Source of the DNA: Streptomyces sp. MMG1533
GTDB lineage: Bacteria > Actinomycetota > Actinomycetes > Streptomycetales > Streptomycetaceae
DNA length: 64,000 nt
NCBI RefSeq assembly: GCF_001279775.1
Contig: NZ_LGDG01000052.1
Coordinates: 74,992-138,991 of the forward strand
Reading direction: 5' to 3'
Position 1 is the first letter of the stretch; the number at the start of each line of letters is the position of its first letter. Shown here in pieces: positions 26,884 to 35,084 of this stretch. Below the pieces are notes generated by a model that saw only the letters and a program-made list of their open reading frames with translations, did not search any database and was not told the origin of the DNA. Made by a program: the position numbers and the translations under genes.

Positions 26884-27752
26884 GAATACTCCTTTCGCAT
26901 GCGGTTCAGGAGCGCCCTGCTGTCCGCGGAAGAGGTCAGCAGCGACATCCGGTTGTGCGCCTCGAGATGGGCCGCGACATCGGAGCGCTGGTCCAGGTAG
27001 ACGGAGGCGGACAGGATTTCGCTGTAGACGATGTCGGGCAGCTCCGGTTCCTCGAACCGGAAGTACGTGAAGGGGGCACAAGCTCCGACGTGTGCCCCTG
27101 CGGTGAACGGCACGATGTCGACGCTGACATGGTCCAGCTCCGAGACCTCCAGGAGCCGGTCGATCTGCTCCCGCATGATCTCCGCGCTGCCCGCCACCCG
27201 GTGCAGGACCGCCTCTTCCATCACCACCCAGAGCGTGGGGGCGTCGGCCTTTTCCAAGAGGCTCTGGCGGCGCAGCCGCAGAGAGACCCGGCGCTCCAGG
27301 TCCTCCTCGCTGTCGTTGGGGAAACCCCCGCGTAAGACGGCGCGCGCGTACCCGTACGTCTGCAGCAGCCCGGTGACATAGTGGGGCTCATAGGTGCGCA
27401 GGGTCTTGGCCCCGCTCTCCAGGCTCACGTAACCGGTGAACCAGCTCGGCACCACGTCGCGGTAGGCGTGCCACCAGCCGGGCTCGTTGGCCCGGTCGGC
27501 GAGGTCGACGAACTCGTCGATCTCCTGCTGGCCGGCCCCGTAGGTCTGCAGCAGTTTCTCCACGTACAGGGGCTTGAGGCCGACCTCCGCCTTCTCCAGA
27601 CGGCGGATGGTCAACGACGTCACCCGCAGGGCCTTTGCCGCATCATCCAGCGACACGCCCGCGCCGAGCCGCCTGTCCTGAAGCCGCCGGCCGAGGATCA
27701 TGCGCAGGACGGTCGGTGCGCTGGTGCCCCCACCTGAACGAGCCTCGCTCAC
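26880..27752 (-). CDS. XRE-family regulator with DUF5753 domain
   Basis: A 290-residue regulator. GTG 27752 follows AGGAGG. The helix-turn-helix is at residues about 15-70 (LGRRLQDRRLGAGVSLDDAA, KALRVTSLTIRRLEKAEVG). The rest is the DUF5753 effector domain (TYEPHYVTGLLQTYGYARAV, LWVVMEEAVLHR, VSVDIVPFTAGAH, TYFRFEEPELPDIVY). It pairs with the overlapping DUF397 gene, with a divergent anti-sigma-type ATPase gene beyond it: the whiJ/abaA arrangement. Probable role: developmental or secondary-metabolism control. Confidence 0.94.
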   Translation of the reverse strand: MSEARSGGGTSAPTVLRMILGRRLQDRRLGAGVSLDDAAKALRVTSLTIRRLEKAEVGLKPLYVEKLLQTYGAGQQEIDEFVDLADRANEPGWWHAYRDVVPSWFTGYVSLESGAKTLRTYEPHYVTGLLQTYGYARAVLRGGFPNDSEEDLERRVSLRLRRQSLLEKADAPTLWVVMEEAVLHRVAGSAEIMREQIDRLLEVSELDHVSVDIVPFTAGAHVGACAPFTYFRFEEPELPDIVYSEILSASVYLDQRSDVAAHLEAHNRMSLLTSSADSRALLNRMRKEYS

Positions 27753-28069
27753 TGCGCCACCTCCTGATGGGTCATCACCAGCGCAAGTCTGACAGCGACT
27801 TGATGATGCTGCCAAGCGGATACCATCGCGGTGAAATTATCAGGGAGACGGTTGCAGTGTGAACTTGCCTACGAGCATAGTTACTTGTGTGAGCGATCTC
27901 GTCGGCCTCGATGGCATCGTTGTCAACAACCGTGCCATCATGCGGAGTTGGCGTGCGCCGAAGCCTCGATTTCACGCGGCCGTTCCTGCCGGGACCACCC
28001 CCTCTCCCGGCGGGACCGTTGCCCGGTCCTGTCTCCCCACTGCGCCCCTCCAGATGGAAGGCGACAAGC
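27753..28069. other. Divergent promoter region between the XRE and ATPase genes
   Basis: This 317-base stretch has a relatively AT-rich part (about 27820-27900) that should carry both promoters. Open frames inside it lack coding bias. No clear palindrome was identified. Confidence 0.45.
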
Positions 28070-28516
28070 GTGTCCCCCCACACGACTTCCTCCCCCCAGC
28101 TCTTAGATGTCATGAGCCCGGAACGTACGCACTGGATCGAGTTGCCCGCGCACAGGTCCAACATCAGAATCGCCCGCCACTCGATGCAGGCACGCCTGGC
28201 CGCCTGGCGCCTGCCCTGTGAGATGTCTGCGGACACGGTGCTGCTCGTGTCGGAGCTGGCCACCAACGCCGTGTGCCACACACCCGGCATGCGCGTCCTG
28301 TGCGGCATCGGGTTCGTCGCGGACAACTGCCTCCGCGTGGAAGTGCACGACCACGGCTGTCCGGGCAGCACCCTGCCCCCGTGCGAGGCGGGGCCCGAGG
28401 ACGAGAACGGCCGAGGCCTGTTCCTGGTACAGGAGATCGCCCACGCCTGGGGAGTCGACCGATCGCGGCTCACCGGCGGAAACGCGGTCTGGGCGACCTT
28501 GATCAGGTCTGCCTGA
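28070..28516 (+). CDS. ATP-binding anti-sigma-factor-like (HATPase_c/RsbW) protein
   Basis: A 148-residue GHKL-fold protein. GTG 28070 follows GGAAGG; an ATG at 28112 is a shorter alternative. Motifs: N-box VSELATNAVCHTP (about 60-72), G1-like VEVHDHGCPG (about 90-99) and G2-like NGRGLFLVQEIAHAWGV (about 112-128). Such small ATPases (AbaA ORF, RsbW or SpoIIAB-like) sit beside XRE/DUF397 genes in whiJ-like loci and may be anti-sigma kinases. The partner sigma or anti-anti-sigma factor is not in the window. Confidence 0.88.
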   Translation: MSPHTTSSPQLLDVMSPERTHWIELPAHRSNIRIARHSMQARLAAWRLPCEMSADTVLLVSELATNAVCHTPGMRVLCGIGFVADNCLRVEVHDHGCPGSTLPPCEAGPEDENGRGLFLVQEIAHAWGVDRSRLTGGNAVWATLIRSA

Positions 28517-28594
28517 AGGCTCGGGTCACACGGCGCGCATCTTCCGCTTCGTGGTGGAGCCGGAGCTGGACCGGGCTGTTGGGTGCGGGGCCGT

Positions 28595-29332
28595 TCATCG
28601 GGGGCGCATCAGGTCGAGGTCTTTGCCCCACGCGTCCAGAACCGCTCCGTGTCCGGCCGGCCGGACCGCCGCCTCGACGCGGGCGAAGAGCTGTCGTTGC
28701 AGGGGGACGTCACCTGTCTGTGAAATGCCGTCCACGGTGCTGAGCAGCAGGTCGGTGTCCCAGCCGGGCAGCGGGTGTCGAGCGAGTTCCCACTCCAGGT
28801 ACTTGTTGTAGGGACGCGGGCGCCGGTCGAGGGCGAAGAGCAACTCCAGCAGGAACCGCATGCTGTCGGCGGCGTCGAGGCGGGCGGCGAGCAGATGACC
28901 GTCGCGTGCGTTCTTGACGGACCGGAAGAGGGAGTTGGCATATGCGTCGAGCCATCCACCGGAGTCCTGGAATGCCTCGTCGACTCCGAGGTGTGCCTTG
29001 GCGGCCAGGATCCGGGCGATGCCTCCGTCAAGCCGGTCGAGCACGATCCGGGCGCGGGCAAGGGCGTAGCGCTCGAAGCCTGGCATGCCGGCCGTGCGGA
29101 ACGCGGTGAGGGACACGACGACGAGGTCGAGCCCGGGGGTGCGATGGCCCCGGAACCGGGTGAGATGCGTGGTCGCGTCATCGGCGAGGACGACGTACAG
29201 GTCGTGGTCGGAGTGCTCGGTGACCATGCCCTCATGGGCGTGGGAGCCCTTGAGCACGAGGCCGACGACGGCGGTGTCGGCGACGGCCAGCTCGATGAAG
29301 GCGTCGTAGGTGAGGGGTTGCCGAGCAGTCAT
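28595..29332 (-). CDS. Nucleotidyltransferase-fold protein
   Basis: A 245-residue protein. ATG 29332 follows GGAG. The pol-beta-type nucleotidyltransferase motif GSHAHEGMVTEHSDHDLYVV (about 29-48) has the Gly-Ser and the two metal Asp (DHD). A helical C-terminal domain follows (MRFLLELLFALDRRPRPYNK). This arrangement resembles aminoglycoside-type and MNT-like enzymes that adenylylate small molecules or proteins. Substrate unknown. Confidence 0.8.
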   Translation of the reverse strand: MTARQPLTYDAFIELAVADTAVVGLVLKGSHAHEGMVTEHSDHDLYVVLADDATTHLTRFRGHRTPGLDLVVVSLTAFRTAGMPGFERYALARARIVLDRLDGGIARILAAKAHLGVDEAFQDSGGWLDAYANSLFRSVKNARDGHLLAARLDAADSMRFLLELLFALDRRPRPYNKYLEWELARHPLPGWDTDLLLSTVDGISQTGDVPLQRQLFARVEAAVRPAGHGAVLDAWGKDLDLMRPR

Positions 29333-29555
29333 GGGCGATCTCCGGTGGAAGGTGACGGGCATGTCTGTCAGGCAGCCCCGGGTGCCGGGCACTGCTACGG
29401 CCGGATCGCCCGGTTCACCCGGGGCCGACGATGTCGGCCGGTGCTGAGGCTGGATGCCGTCGGTGGCCCGCGCTGCCAGGCGTCCATGACTGCTTCGGCG
29501 TGGTGGGGGTCGGTGCTTTTCGAAGGGTGAGTCCTCCGGCTCCCGCTATGGGCTC

Positions 29556-29590
29556 CTGCTGAGGCAGGGCTCTCGGCAATGCCTCAGCAG
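29556..29590. terminator. Stem-loop, probable terminator
   Basis: CTGCTGAGGCA (29556-29566) and TGCCTCAGCAG (29580-29590) form a perfect 11-bp stem with a 13-base loop, 36 bases beyond the stop of the minus-strand gene at 29627-29983. No U-tract. Confidence 0.6.
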
Positions 29591-29626
29591 TCCCCCGCCC
29601 GCGCGTGCTGCGGTGGCTCGTCCGGA

Positions 29627-29983
29627 TCACTCCGGATGAGCCACCGCCTCCTTCTGCAGTTGCACCGCCGCCAGCAGGCTCAGCTTCGGCTCCGCCTTGC
29701 GCAACGCCTTCACCGCCGCGACCGAGGCGATGTCCCCCGTGAAGCCGACTGCGGCCAGCCGGGAGCGGACCCAGCGGGCGCGCAGCTGCGTTTCGGAGGT
29801 GGTGGCGGTGGACTCGACGAGTGCGGCGGCGCGCTCCAGACCCGGCCGCTCCTCGGGAGAGGCTTCGGCCAGCGCCTGACGCAGGGCCGCCGCGACCAGG
29901 TCCGTGTCTCGGATGAGCAACACGAAGTTGTGCTCTTTGTTCAGTCCCGCGAATCCTGTCATGTGGATCATCGTGGCTGTCAT
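29627..29983 (-). CDS. Small conserved-looking hypothetical protein
   Basis: A 118-residue helical protein beginning MTATMIHMTGFAGLNKEHNF; start ATG 29983 is two bases after AAGGA, so ATG 29971 or 29962 may be used instead. It is rich in Ala, Leu, Arg and Glu (DTDLVAAALRQALAEASPEE, RARWVRSRLAAVGFTGD). No signal peptide or transmembrane segment and no recognised domain. Coding bias and the terminator-like hairpin behind it support a real gene. Confidence 0.6.
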   Translation of the reverse strand: MTATMIHMTGFAGLNKEHNFVLLIRDTDLVAAALRQALAEASPEERPGLERAAALVESTATTSETQLRARWVRSRLAAVGFTGDIASVAAVKALRKAEPKLSLLAAVQLQKEAVAHPE

Positions 29984-30240
29984 GTTCCTTGCTTGCCAAG
30001 CGACTTGATGCGTCGCAGTGGCTCAGGCCGGCCGAACCTGGCCCACGACGGGCACGGACGGCAAGGCCACGGTCACCCGGCTCGGCCACCGCCGCGCGTG
30101 GCGGCTCTGAGCGGAAGTTGGTGGTCGACCACCTGTCGGGGCCTGCTGGTGTCGTCGGCTTCAGCCGGCGCTTCCATGGGCCCGACGCCTGCCGGCCCGC
30201 GCACAAGCGGAGCCCGGTCACTCCGGCTCCCAAGAGGTGC

Positions 30241-31170
30241 CTATTCGACGGGTGCGGCCAGTCGTTCCACCTCCTGCTCGGCCTCGCGCGCCTCCTGTTC
30301 GGCAGCGTCCAAGGCATCAGCAGCCGCCTGACGCCGGTCCTTGGCCTCCTGCTCCTGATCTGCGGTTCGCTGGAGTTCCTCGCGCGCCTGCTGCAGCTGC
30401 TGCTCGGCAGCGGCCACCTGCCGACGGGCCTGCTCGTGCTGGTCACGTGCCTGCTGCAGCACCGTGTCCGCCTCCGCCTGCGCTGCGCGCTGTTTCCCAA
30501 GACTCCGTGCGGCCGCCTTGGCCGTCCTCTTGGCCTGGGTGAGTTCCACCTGTCGGCGGCGCCGGGACTCGGCGAGTTCGTCCTTCGCCCGCGGTCGCGA
30601 TGACGGAGGTGCCGCCGCGGGCCTGGGCGGCTTGCGGGCTGGACCGGCCGCCGGGGCGGTGCCGGACGGAAACGCCGACGGCGGGTCGAGGCCGGACTCC
30701 AGCCTGCCGGTGGCCCACTGGTCGGCCGCGTCCTGATCGGCGAGCACGGCGCGCAGGGTGGCTGCGACGTCCTGCTGGGCCGTGTCGGACAGCCGATGGC
30801 CGGCTTCGCCAGCCAGTCGGGCGGCCTGCAGGGTCAGGACGGAGACGATGCTGCGGCGCTGCTCGGACAGTCCCTTGATGCCGTCCGAGTCCAGAGTCCG
30901 ATAGGCCTCGCGCAGCGCTCGCCCCAGCTCCAGGAAGCTCTTGCGCTCCTCGGGCTGGGCGCGCAGCAGCAGGTTCGCTGCCCAGGCCGCGAGGGTCGGG
31001 CGGCGGGCGGCATGGATCCGGCGGGCCTCGTCCACGAGGTCGGCCGCCCTGGCCTCGGCAGCCAGCTCTTCCCGGCGGGCGACGAAGTCGGAAGGCGGTG
31101 TGGTGTAGAGCTCGTCGAGAACTGTCTCCACGTCGTGCCCTGCGCCGCCCGTTCCACCCTTACGCTGCAT
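30241..31170 (-). CDS. Long coiled-coil protein, unknown function
   Basis: A 309-residue cytoplasmic protein. ATG 31170 follows GAGGATC. Residues about 1-160 are a helical domain (VLDELYTTPPSDFVARREEL, RRPTLAAWAANLLLRAQPEE). A Pro/Ala linker follows at about 165-200, and residues about 205-305 are an uninterrupted Ala/Glu/Gln/Arg heptad coiled coil (QHEQARRQVAAAEQQLQQAR). I recall similar proteins in streptomycetes, none with known function. A structural or scaffold role is only inference. Confidence 0.65.
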   Translation of the reverse strand: MQRKGGTGGAGHDVETVLDELYTTPPSDFVARREELAAEARAADLVDEARRIHAARRPTLAAWAANLLLRAQPEERKSFLELGRALREAYRTLDSDGIKGLSEQRRSIVSVLTLQAARLAGEAGHRLSDTAQQDVAATLRAVLADQDAADQWATGRLESGLDPPSAFPSGTAPAAGPARKPPRPAAAPPSSRPRAKDELAESRRRRQVELTQAKRTAKAAARSLGKQRAAQAEADTVLQQARDQHEQARRQVAAAEQQLQQAREELQRTADQEQEAKDRRQAAADALDAAEQEAREAEQEVERLAAPVE

Positions 31171-31344
31171 GATCCTCAGATTCCACCGAGCCGGACCGTC
31201 GCGCACCCCGGGGAGGAGAGGGGAACATGCGCCGGGGGAGTGTGGTGCCAGGAGGCCGTGGTGGTCAAGGGGACCTGTCGATATGCGGCAGCTGCGGCGA
31301 GGGGTGAGTCCACTGCCGGAACCTTCGCAGCCGGACGGCCCGGG

Positions 31345-32823
31345 TCAGTCGACGGGCCATGTGTGGACCGGGGCGTTGAGATGCATGTAGTCGCTGTACA
31401 TCTGCGTCATCCGCCGCAGGGCCTCGTGGCGGCTGGAACGGGTGGAGGCGGCCAGATGATGGAGCATCTCCTTCTGCCAGACTGCTCCGTTGCGGCCGGT
31501 GACGCACCGCTGCTCGATGATGCCGAGCAGCGGCTCGCGCCAGGCCGCGTCCATGCCGGAGTGCTCCAGCCCCTGGTGCGCCAGAGGCAGCAGACGCCGA
31601 AGGACCAGCTCGGGCACCGGCACCTCGCCCATGCCCGGCCAGTACAGTGACGCTTCGATACCGTGCCGCGCCGCCGTGTGCAGGTTCTCCTCGGCGGCCG
31701 AGAAGGACATCCGCGACCACACCGGTCGTTCCTCGTCCACCAGGGCGCGGGTGAGGCCGTAGTAGAACGCGCCGTTGGCAAGGGTGTCGGCGACGGTCGG
31801 GCCGGCGGGCAGCACCCGGTTCTCCACTCGCACGTGCGGCAGATCGTGGGCGACCGCGTAGACAGGGCGGTTCCATCGGTAGATGGTCCCGTTGTGCAGG
31901 GTGAGCTCGCCCAGCTCGGGGATGTCGCCCTGGTCCAGCGTCTCCGCGGGCTCCTGTTCGTCGCAGACGGGCAGGAGCGCCGGGAAGTAGCGCAGGTTCT
32001 CCTCGAAAAGATCGAAGACGCTGTTGATCCACCGCTCCCCGAACCACACCCGGGGCCGCACGCCCTGCACCTTGATCTCCTGCGGCCGGGTGTCGGTTGC
32101 CTGCTCGAACAGCGGGATACGGGTTTCGTGCCACAGTTCCCTGCCGAACAGAAAGGGCGCATTCGCCGCCAGCGCGACCTGGACCCCGGCGATCGCCTGC
32201 GCCGCGTTCCAGTAGTCGGGGAACTCCTCCGGGGAGACCTGGAGGTGGAACTGGGTGCTGGTGCACGCGGCCTCCGGGGTGATCGTGTCGGCGTAGATCC
32301 GCAGCCGGTCCACGCCGTCCACCTCGATCCGCAGGTCCTCGCCCCGCGCCGCGAAGACCTGGTCGTTGAGCAGTCGGTAGCGGGGGTTCTCCGAGAGCGC
32401 TGCCTCACCGATGTCCTTCTGCCGCAACGTAGGAAGGATTCCGATCATGATCAGGTGCGCGCCGACCGCCCTGGCGCGTTCTTCGGCGTGATTCAGCGCG
32501 GCGCGGATCTCGGACTCCCACGCATCGGGGCCGCCCTCTGTCAGACGACGGGGCGGAACATTGATCTCGAGGTTGAACCGGCCCAGCTCGGTGGACCAGG
32601 CGGGGTCCGCGATCGCCTCGAGCACATCGCTGTTCCGCATCGCCGGCTCAGCCCGGTCGTCGACCAGGTTCAGCTCGATCTCCAGCCCGACCTGCGGCCG
32701 CTCGGACTCGAACCGCGACTCGCGCAGCATCTGTGCGAACGCGTCGAGGCAATCCTGCATCTTGATCCGATACCGGCGGCGGTCCTCGCGAGTGAAGACC
32801 AGCGCCGGGACGTCGCGTCCCAT
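31345..32823 (-). CDS. Glutamate-cysteine ligase family 2 (GCS2) protein
   Basis: A 492-residue ATP-grasp-like carboxylate-amine ligase. ATG 32823 follows AGGAGGACC. Landmarks: QVGLEIELNLVD (about 44-55, metal Glu residues), FNLEINVPPR (about 83-92), ACTSTQFHLQVSPEEFPDYW (about 182-201) and SRMSFSAAEENLHTAARHG near 395-413. Members ligate glutamate to cysteine or another amine. Streptomycetes make mycothiol rather than glutathione, so a true gamma-glutamylcysteine role (e.g. ergothioneine EgtA) or another amide product is possible. No egt genes are adjacent. It is 500 residues like the stand-alone actinobacterial group rather than the 370-residue YbdK. Confidence 0.88.
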   Translation of the reverse strand: MGRDVPALVFTREDRRRYRIKMQDCLDAFAQMLRESRFESERPQVGLEIELNLVDDRAEPAMRNSDVLEAIADPAWSTELGRFNLEINVPPRRLTEGGPDAWESEIRAALNHAEERARAVGAHLIMIGILPTLRQKDIGEAALSENPRYRLLNDQVFAARGEDLRIEVDGVDRLRIYADTITPEAACTSTQFHLQVSPEEFPDYWNAAQAIAGVQVALAANAPFLFGRELWHETRIPLFEQATDTRPQEIKVQGVRPRVWFGERWINSVFDLFEENLRYFPALLPVCDEQEPAETLDQGDIPELGELTLHNGTIYRWNRPVYAVAHDLPHVRVENRVLPAGPTVADTLANGAFYYGLTRALVDEERPVWSRMSFSAAEENLHTAARHGIEASLYWPGMGEVPVPELVLRRLLPLAHQGLEHSGMDAAWREPLLGIIEQRCVTGRNGAVWQKEMLHHLAASTRSSRHEALRRMTQMYSDYMHLNAPVHTWPVD

Positions 32824-33042
32824 CGGTCCTCCTGGGCGTCCCTCCTCGGGCACCGTTCCACTCCAGCGTCGCACCACGGGCCGACCCTGACCATGTGGGA
32901 CGGGTGTCACCCAGGGGCGTCGAAGCTGGTGCCCACGCGAGGCGCCATGGAAGTCCGCCGTCGGGATCCACGCGATCCGACGGTGGCCGGTCCATCCTCG
33001 AGCACACACTTCACCGACCGCGCCGCGGCGGTCGACCGGGCG

Positions 33043-33297
33043 TCAGTGCCAGCCGAAACGCCGGTCCACCACCGCCGCGAACTCCTCCAGGGTCACCACG
33101 GCGTCCCCGTTCTGGTCAGCGGCATCGAACAGCGCGGAGGAGGCCTCGGTGTCTCCCAGTCCCCAGAACGGCAGAACCCCCGATGCGGCCAGAGACGGGC
33201 CCTTCGTCCGCAAGGCGATGATCACCTCTTCACGGCTCAGGGTCCCGTTGTGGTCGAGGTCGAGCGCGTCGAACAGCTCCCGGGCCTTGTCGCTCAT
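33043..33297 (-). CDS. EF-hand calcium-binding protein (calerythrin/CabD-like)
   Basis: An 84-residue protein with two EF-hand loops: DLDHNGTLSREE (about residues 12-23) and DQNGDAVVTLEE (about 59-70), both with Asp at loop positions 1 and 3 or 5 and Glu at position 12. ATG 33297 follows GGGAAG. It presumably buffers or senses Ca2+ in the cytoplasm, which is relevant to aerial development and sporulation in streptomycetes. Its upstream region carries a 3 x 24-bp tandem repeat. Confidence 0.9.
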   Translation of the reverse strand: MSDKARELFDALDLDHNGTLSREEVIIALRTKGPSLAASGVLPFWGLGDTEASSALFDAADQNGDAVVTLEEFAAVVDRRFGWH

Positions 33298-33738
33298 GTG
33301 TCTTCCCGTTCCCTTCACGGAGGGGCAGGTCGGTCCACTCCGCTCCCAGACGACAACGCCTCCGTCCCCGCCCAGGTTCCCCGCTCCGAGCACCTCATCC
33401 GCGGGATCGCATCGGTATCGCTGCGCGGCATCGCGTCGGTACCGCTGCACGGCATCGCATCGGTACCGTTGCGCGGCCTGAGGCCGGGACGCGACGGCTC
33501 AAGACGGCCCCCAGGCTCATCCGCCATCAGAGCCGATCCATCCCATTGTGTCAGCCATTGTTGTAGCCGAACGGCGTCCCGGGCGCCGGGAGGACGAGCT
33601 GATCAGAGCTCCTGGCGAGCTGCGGCCGGTTTGGAGGGCGGGCAGCGCCCTGGCCGCTTGCAAGGCTGCGCGGGCCGCTGTGACCTGGCCACTGCGTGAG
33701 GCAGCAATGGCTGCGGCAGCACCACCCGTGCTGCGCGT
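33298..33738. other. Intergenic region upstream of the EF-hand gene
   Basis: It contains the 24-bp tandem repeats at 33403-33474 and otherwise no recognised gene. The part 33540-33738 lies between the repeats and the 3' end of the acetyltransferase gene. Confidence 0.45.
33403..33474. repeat. Three tandem 24-bp repeats
   Basis: Units 33403-33426, 33427-33450 and 33451-33474 share the frame GGCATCGCRTCGGTACCGYTGCRC with two to four differences each. They lie about 105 bases upstream of the EF-hand start. As the period is a multiple of three, translation through them gives an eight-residue repeat, but no gene is credible there. Possible regulatory array or slippage product. Confidence 0.8.
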
Positions 33739-34266
33739 TCAGGCTCCGATTCCACCCGCTCGTGAGCTGAGCGTAGGAGTACTTGAACCGAAGCCGAGTT
33801 CGTCGGGCAGCCACTCCGACCGGACGGGCTTGCGCACCATGAACACGTCCACCGGATCCTCGGTGTCGAGAGTGAACCCGTTCCGCTCGTACAGCCGTCT
33901 GGCCGGACTGCCCTGCAGCACGTTCAACCGGACAAGAACGTCGTCGCGGTCGCACCGCTCCAACAGTCCGCGCAGCACGCCCGAACCGATACCGCTGCCC
34001 TGCAGATGCGGGGCCAGGTAGAAGTGCTCCAGCCAGTGAGCGTCCTTGGCCGGTCGCAGCGCCACACAGCCGGCCAACGCGCCACTCACCTCTATCACCC
34101 AGGTGTACGACGGATCGAACCCCTCGCGCAGCCGTTGCCGCACTCGCTGTTCGTCGTACCGCCCGAGTCGTTCCAGGTCCGCCCGTAGCACCACGGCACG
34201 CAACTCGGCGACTGCCTCGATGTCCGCCACCGACGCCGGCCGCATCTCCCAATCCACCTCCACCAT
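33739..34266 (-). CDS. GNAT-family N-acetyltransferase
   Basis: A 175-residue GNAT protein. Core: MRPASVADIEAVAELRAVVL (motif C), then WLEHFYLAPHLQGSGIGSGV (motif A with the Q/R-x-x-G-x-G acetyl-CoA loop), VLRGLLERCDRD, and RLNVLQGSPARRLYERNGF (motif B). The C-terminal tail after residue 150 is Ser/Gly-rich. ATG 34266 has a weak ribosome site; the ATG at 34245 (MRPASV) may be the true start. Substrate unknown. Confidence 0.87.
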   Translation of the reverse strand: MVEVDWEMRPASVADIEAVAELRAVVLRADLERLGRYDEQRVRQRLREGFDPSYTWVIEVSGALAGCVALRPAKDAHWLEHFYLAPHLQGSGIGSGVLRGLLERCDRDDVLVRLNVLQGSPARRLYERNGFTLDTEDPVDVFMVRKPVRSEWLPDELGFGSSTPTLSSRAGGIGA

Positions 34267-34346
34267 GATCGCCACGCTACCGCGCAGGACTCGCACCTCC
34301 CCCGGGGCCTGCGCACTCGTGGAGTCGCGTGCATGTCGCCGGATTG

Positions 34347-34463
34347 TCAGAAGCCGATGTCGGGCTGTCGGTAGGTCGGCGGTCGGCGGACGCGGCCGGC
34401 TTGTTCGTAGGCGTAGGCATAGGCGTATGCGAGGCGGAGCAGGATCGGTTCGCTCCATGACAT
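34347..34463 (-). pseudogene. C-terminal remnant of an amidase with an expanded YA repeat
   Basis: The minus strand ends SWSEPILLRLAYAYAYAYEQ, AGRVRRPPTYR, then a stop. Amidase-signature enzymes end with EPxLLRxAxAYEQAxxxRRPP, so this is the last about 38 codons of such a gene. Everything upstream, including the catalytic Ser-Ser-Lys region, is gone; it is cut close to the start of the acetyltransferase gene at 34489. The AYAYAYAY run comes from a hexanucleotide expansion. Confidence 0.65.
34406..34429. repeat. Four hexanucleotide units (CGTAGG-type microsatellite)
   Basis: CGTAGG, CGTAGG, CATAGG and CGTATG follow one another directly. They lie inside the amidase remnant and encode its Ala-Tyr repeats on the minus strand. 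Confidence 0.7.
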
Positions 34464-34488
34464 CGGCCGGACCACGCACAATGCGCGG

Positions 34489-34971
34489 ATGGACAACGAC
34501 ATCACTATTCGTCCGGCCGTCCCGCATGAACTCGACGTCGTCGCTGAGCTTCGATGGCAGTGGATCCTCGAAAGCGAAGACGTTCCCGTCACCGGGCATG
34601 AAGAGTTCGTGCAGCACTTCGTCACGTGGGCGAGGGAGAACACGTCATCACATCGCTGTATGGTCCTGGTCCGCGGTCAGGTGATCATCGGCATGGCCTG
34701 GCTTGCGGTCCTTGCGCGGGTGCCGAGCCCACGCGCCCTGCAGCGGGCCTCAGGCGATCTGCAGTGCGTATACGTCGTTCCCGGCGAACGAGACGGCGGC
34801 CTGGGCGGCCAACTCATCGACGCGGTCCTGGCCCGTGCCCGGGAACTCGGACTCGAACGGGTCACCGTGCACTCCAGTTCCCGCGCGATCCCGGCCTACT
34901 CCCGCCACGGTTTCGAAGCTTCTCCCCGTCTGCTTCACGCCCGCGTCGCCCGCATCACGTCCTATCCCTGA
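34489..34971 (+). CDS. GNAT-family N-acetyltransferase
   Basis: A 160-residue GNAT protein. It begins MDNDITIRPAVPHELDVVAE (motif C); motif A is LQCVYVVPGERDGGLGGQLI (about 91-110), where the loop G-x-G-G binds acetyl-CoA, and motif B is VTVHSSSRAIPAYSRHGF. The start lacks a ribosome site; CACAAT seven bases upstream may be a -10 box of a leaderless transcript. It is divergent from a second, only distantly similar GNAT gene. Substrate unknown. Confidence 0.87.
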   Translation: MDNDITIRPAVPHELDVVAELRWQWILESEDVPVTGHEEFVQHFVTWARENTSSHRCMVLVRGQVIIGMAWLAVLARVPSPRALQRASGDLQCVYVVPGERDGGLGGQLIDAVLARARELGLERVTVHSSSRAIPAYSRHGFEASPRLLHARVARITSYP

Positions 34972-35084
34972 TGGCCGGCGACCCGCTGTCCTGCCCCGAT
35001 CTTTCCCGGGGGCGTGGCTTCACCATCACCATCACCACCGCCGCACCGCACCGCCCCACACCGCGACCGGCGGGAGCGGCACGA

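Noticed and set aside
27859..28069. Possible small gene in the XRE/ATPase divergent region
   Set aside because: Composition is not coding-like and it runs out of frame into the ATPase gene, whose own ribosome site and start are clear.
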